Assembly (NCBI RefSeq): GCF_021513155.1
Contig: NZ_CP090983.1
Span: forward strand, 868,001-932,000
DNA from: Jeotgalibaca sp. MA1X17-3
GTDB taxonomy: Bacteria; Bacillota; Bacilli; Lactobacillales; Aerococcaceae
Direction of reading: 5' to 3'
DNA: 64,000 bases
In this document: piece after piece, positions 63,972 through 64,000 of the stretch
Layout of the letters: each line of letters begins with the position of its first letter
Numbering within the stretch: position 1 is the first letter of the stretch
Notes under the pieces: generated by a model
The model's input: only the letters and a program-made list of their open reading frames with translations
The model's database searches: none
Told to the model about the DNA's origin: nothing
Program-made: the position numbers and the translations under genes

Positions 63972-64000
63972 AAAGGAGTGCATATGCATTCCTTTTTTTT
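63972..64000 (+). terminator. Intrinsic terminator at the window end
   Basis: 10-bp stem 63972-63981 with 63986-63995 with one G-T pair, ATAT loop, T run to the window end. Confidence 0.85.

Noticed and set aside
1..64000. CRISPR array, insertion sequence, prophage or integration site
   Set aside because: No regularly spaced repeats, transposase, integrase or phage gene was seen in either strand.

Overview
The window is low-GC Gram-positive DNA with short intergenic gaps, strong AGGAGG-type ribosome binding sites and many U-tailed hairpin terminators. The gene set points to the order Lactobacillales: the peptidases PepC and PepF, a stand-alone class II HMG-CoA reductase with HMG-CoA synthase, copYAZ, a T-box leader, an ECF-type vitamin transporter subunit, and relatives of the Enterococcus EF2568 selenium gene set. 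A Carnobacteriaceae-like source is my guess from gene content only. I see no rRNA, prophage, insertion sequence, CRISPR array or replication origin. There is one tRNA gene.

Layout. 1-4.5 kb: the end of an acyltransferase-like gene with a DUF6320 membrane partner, a lipoprotein, an SDR enzyme and acetoacetyl-CoA thiolase. 4.6-10.4 kb: HelD, an ECF S-component divergent from a pyridoxal-kinase-like gene, and PepF. 10.5-13.2 kb: a T-box leader controlling a polar amino-acid ABC transporter. 13.2-23 kb: YwlG, a PadR/DUF1700 pair with a clear operator, a purine permease, a DUF188 protein, mvaS, mvaA, thrC and ribosomal protein L25. 23-30 kb: a sulfur-uptake locus (LysR, YeeE/TsuA-like transporter, CoA-disulfide reductase with rhodanese domain, TauCAB-like transporter). 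30-33.4 kb: an oxidoreductase, an EamA transporter and a MATE transporter. 33.8-40.7 kb: an unusual peptide transporter. 40.8-45 kb: a five-gene selenium operon (mnmH, selD, yedF, DUF3343, desulfurase). 45-51 kb: housekeeping genes, including pepC. 51-54.4 kb: the copYAZ copper operon with two cop boxes. 54.5-64 kb: tRNA-Gly(CCC), a LysM/3D wall protein, a PepSY lipoprotein, birA-bioY with a BirA operator, an orphan substrate-binding lipoprotein behind a structured leader, a CapA-like protein, a C-rich candidate RNA, a TPR protein and an HTH-PfkB regulator.

The strongest candidate for something undescribed is the peptide transporter at 33.8-40.7 kb. Its substrate-binding lipoprotein looks circularly permuted: the segment that normally ends the SBP_bac_5 fold comes first, and the protein stops where that segment would normally begin. 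Both permeases carry large N-terminal additions (a charged coil-like domain in one, about six extra membrane segments in the other), the two ATPases are fused, and the + strand leader contains a promoter followed at once by a terminator. Second are two RNA candidates: a roughly 350-nt, G-poor RNA with repeated C tracts (61.5-61.86 kb) and the three-arm switch-like leader at 58.36-58.71 kb.

Caution: at least fourteen breaks in otherwise well-conserved genes are each explained by one missing or extra base, mostly in short A or T runs. I treat these as probable sequence errors, annotate the genes as intact across the break, and say so in each entry.
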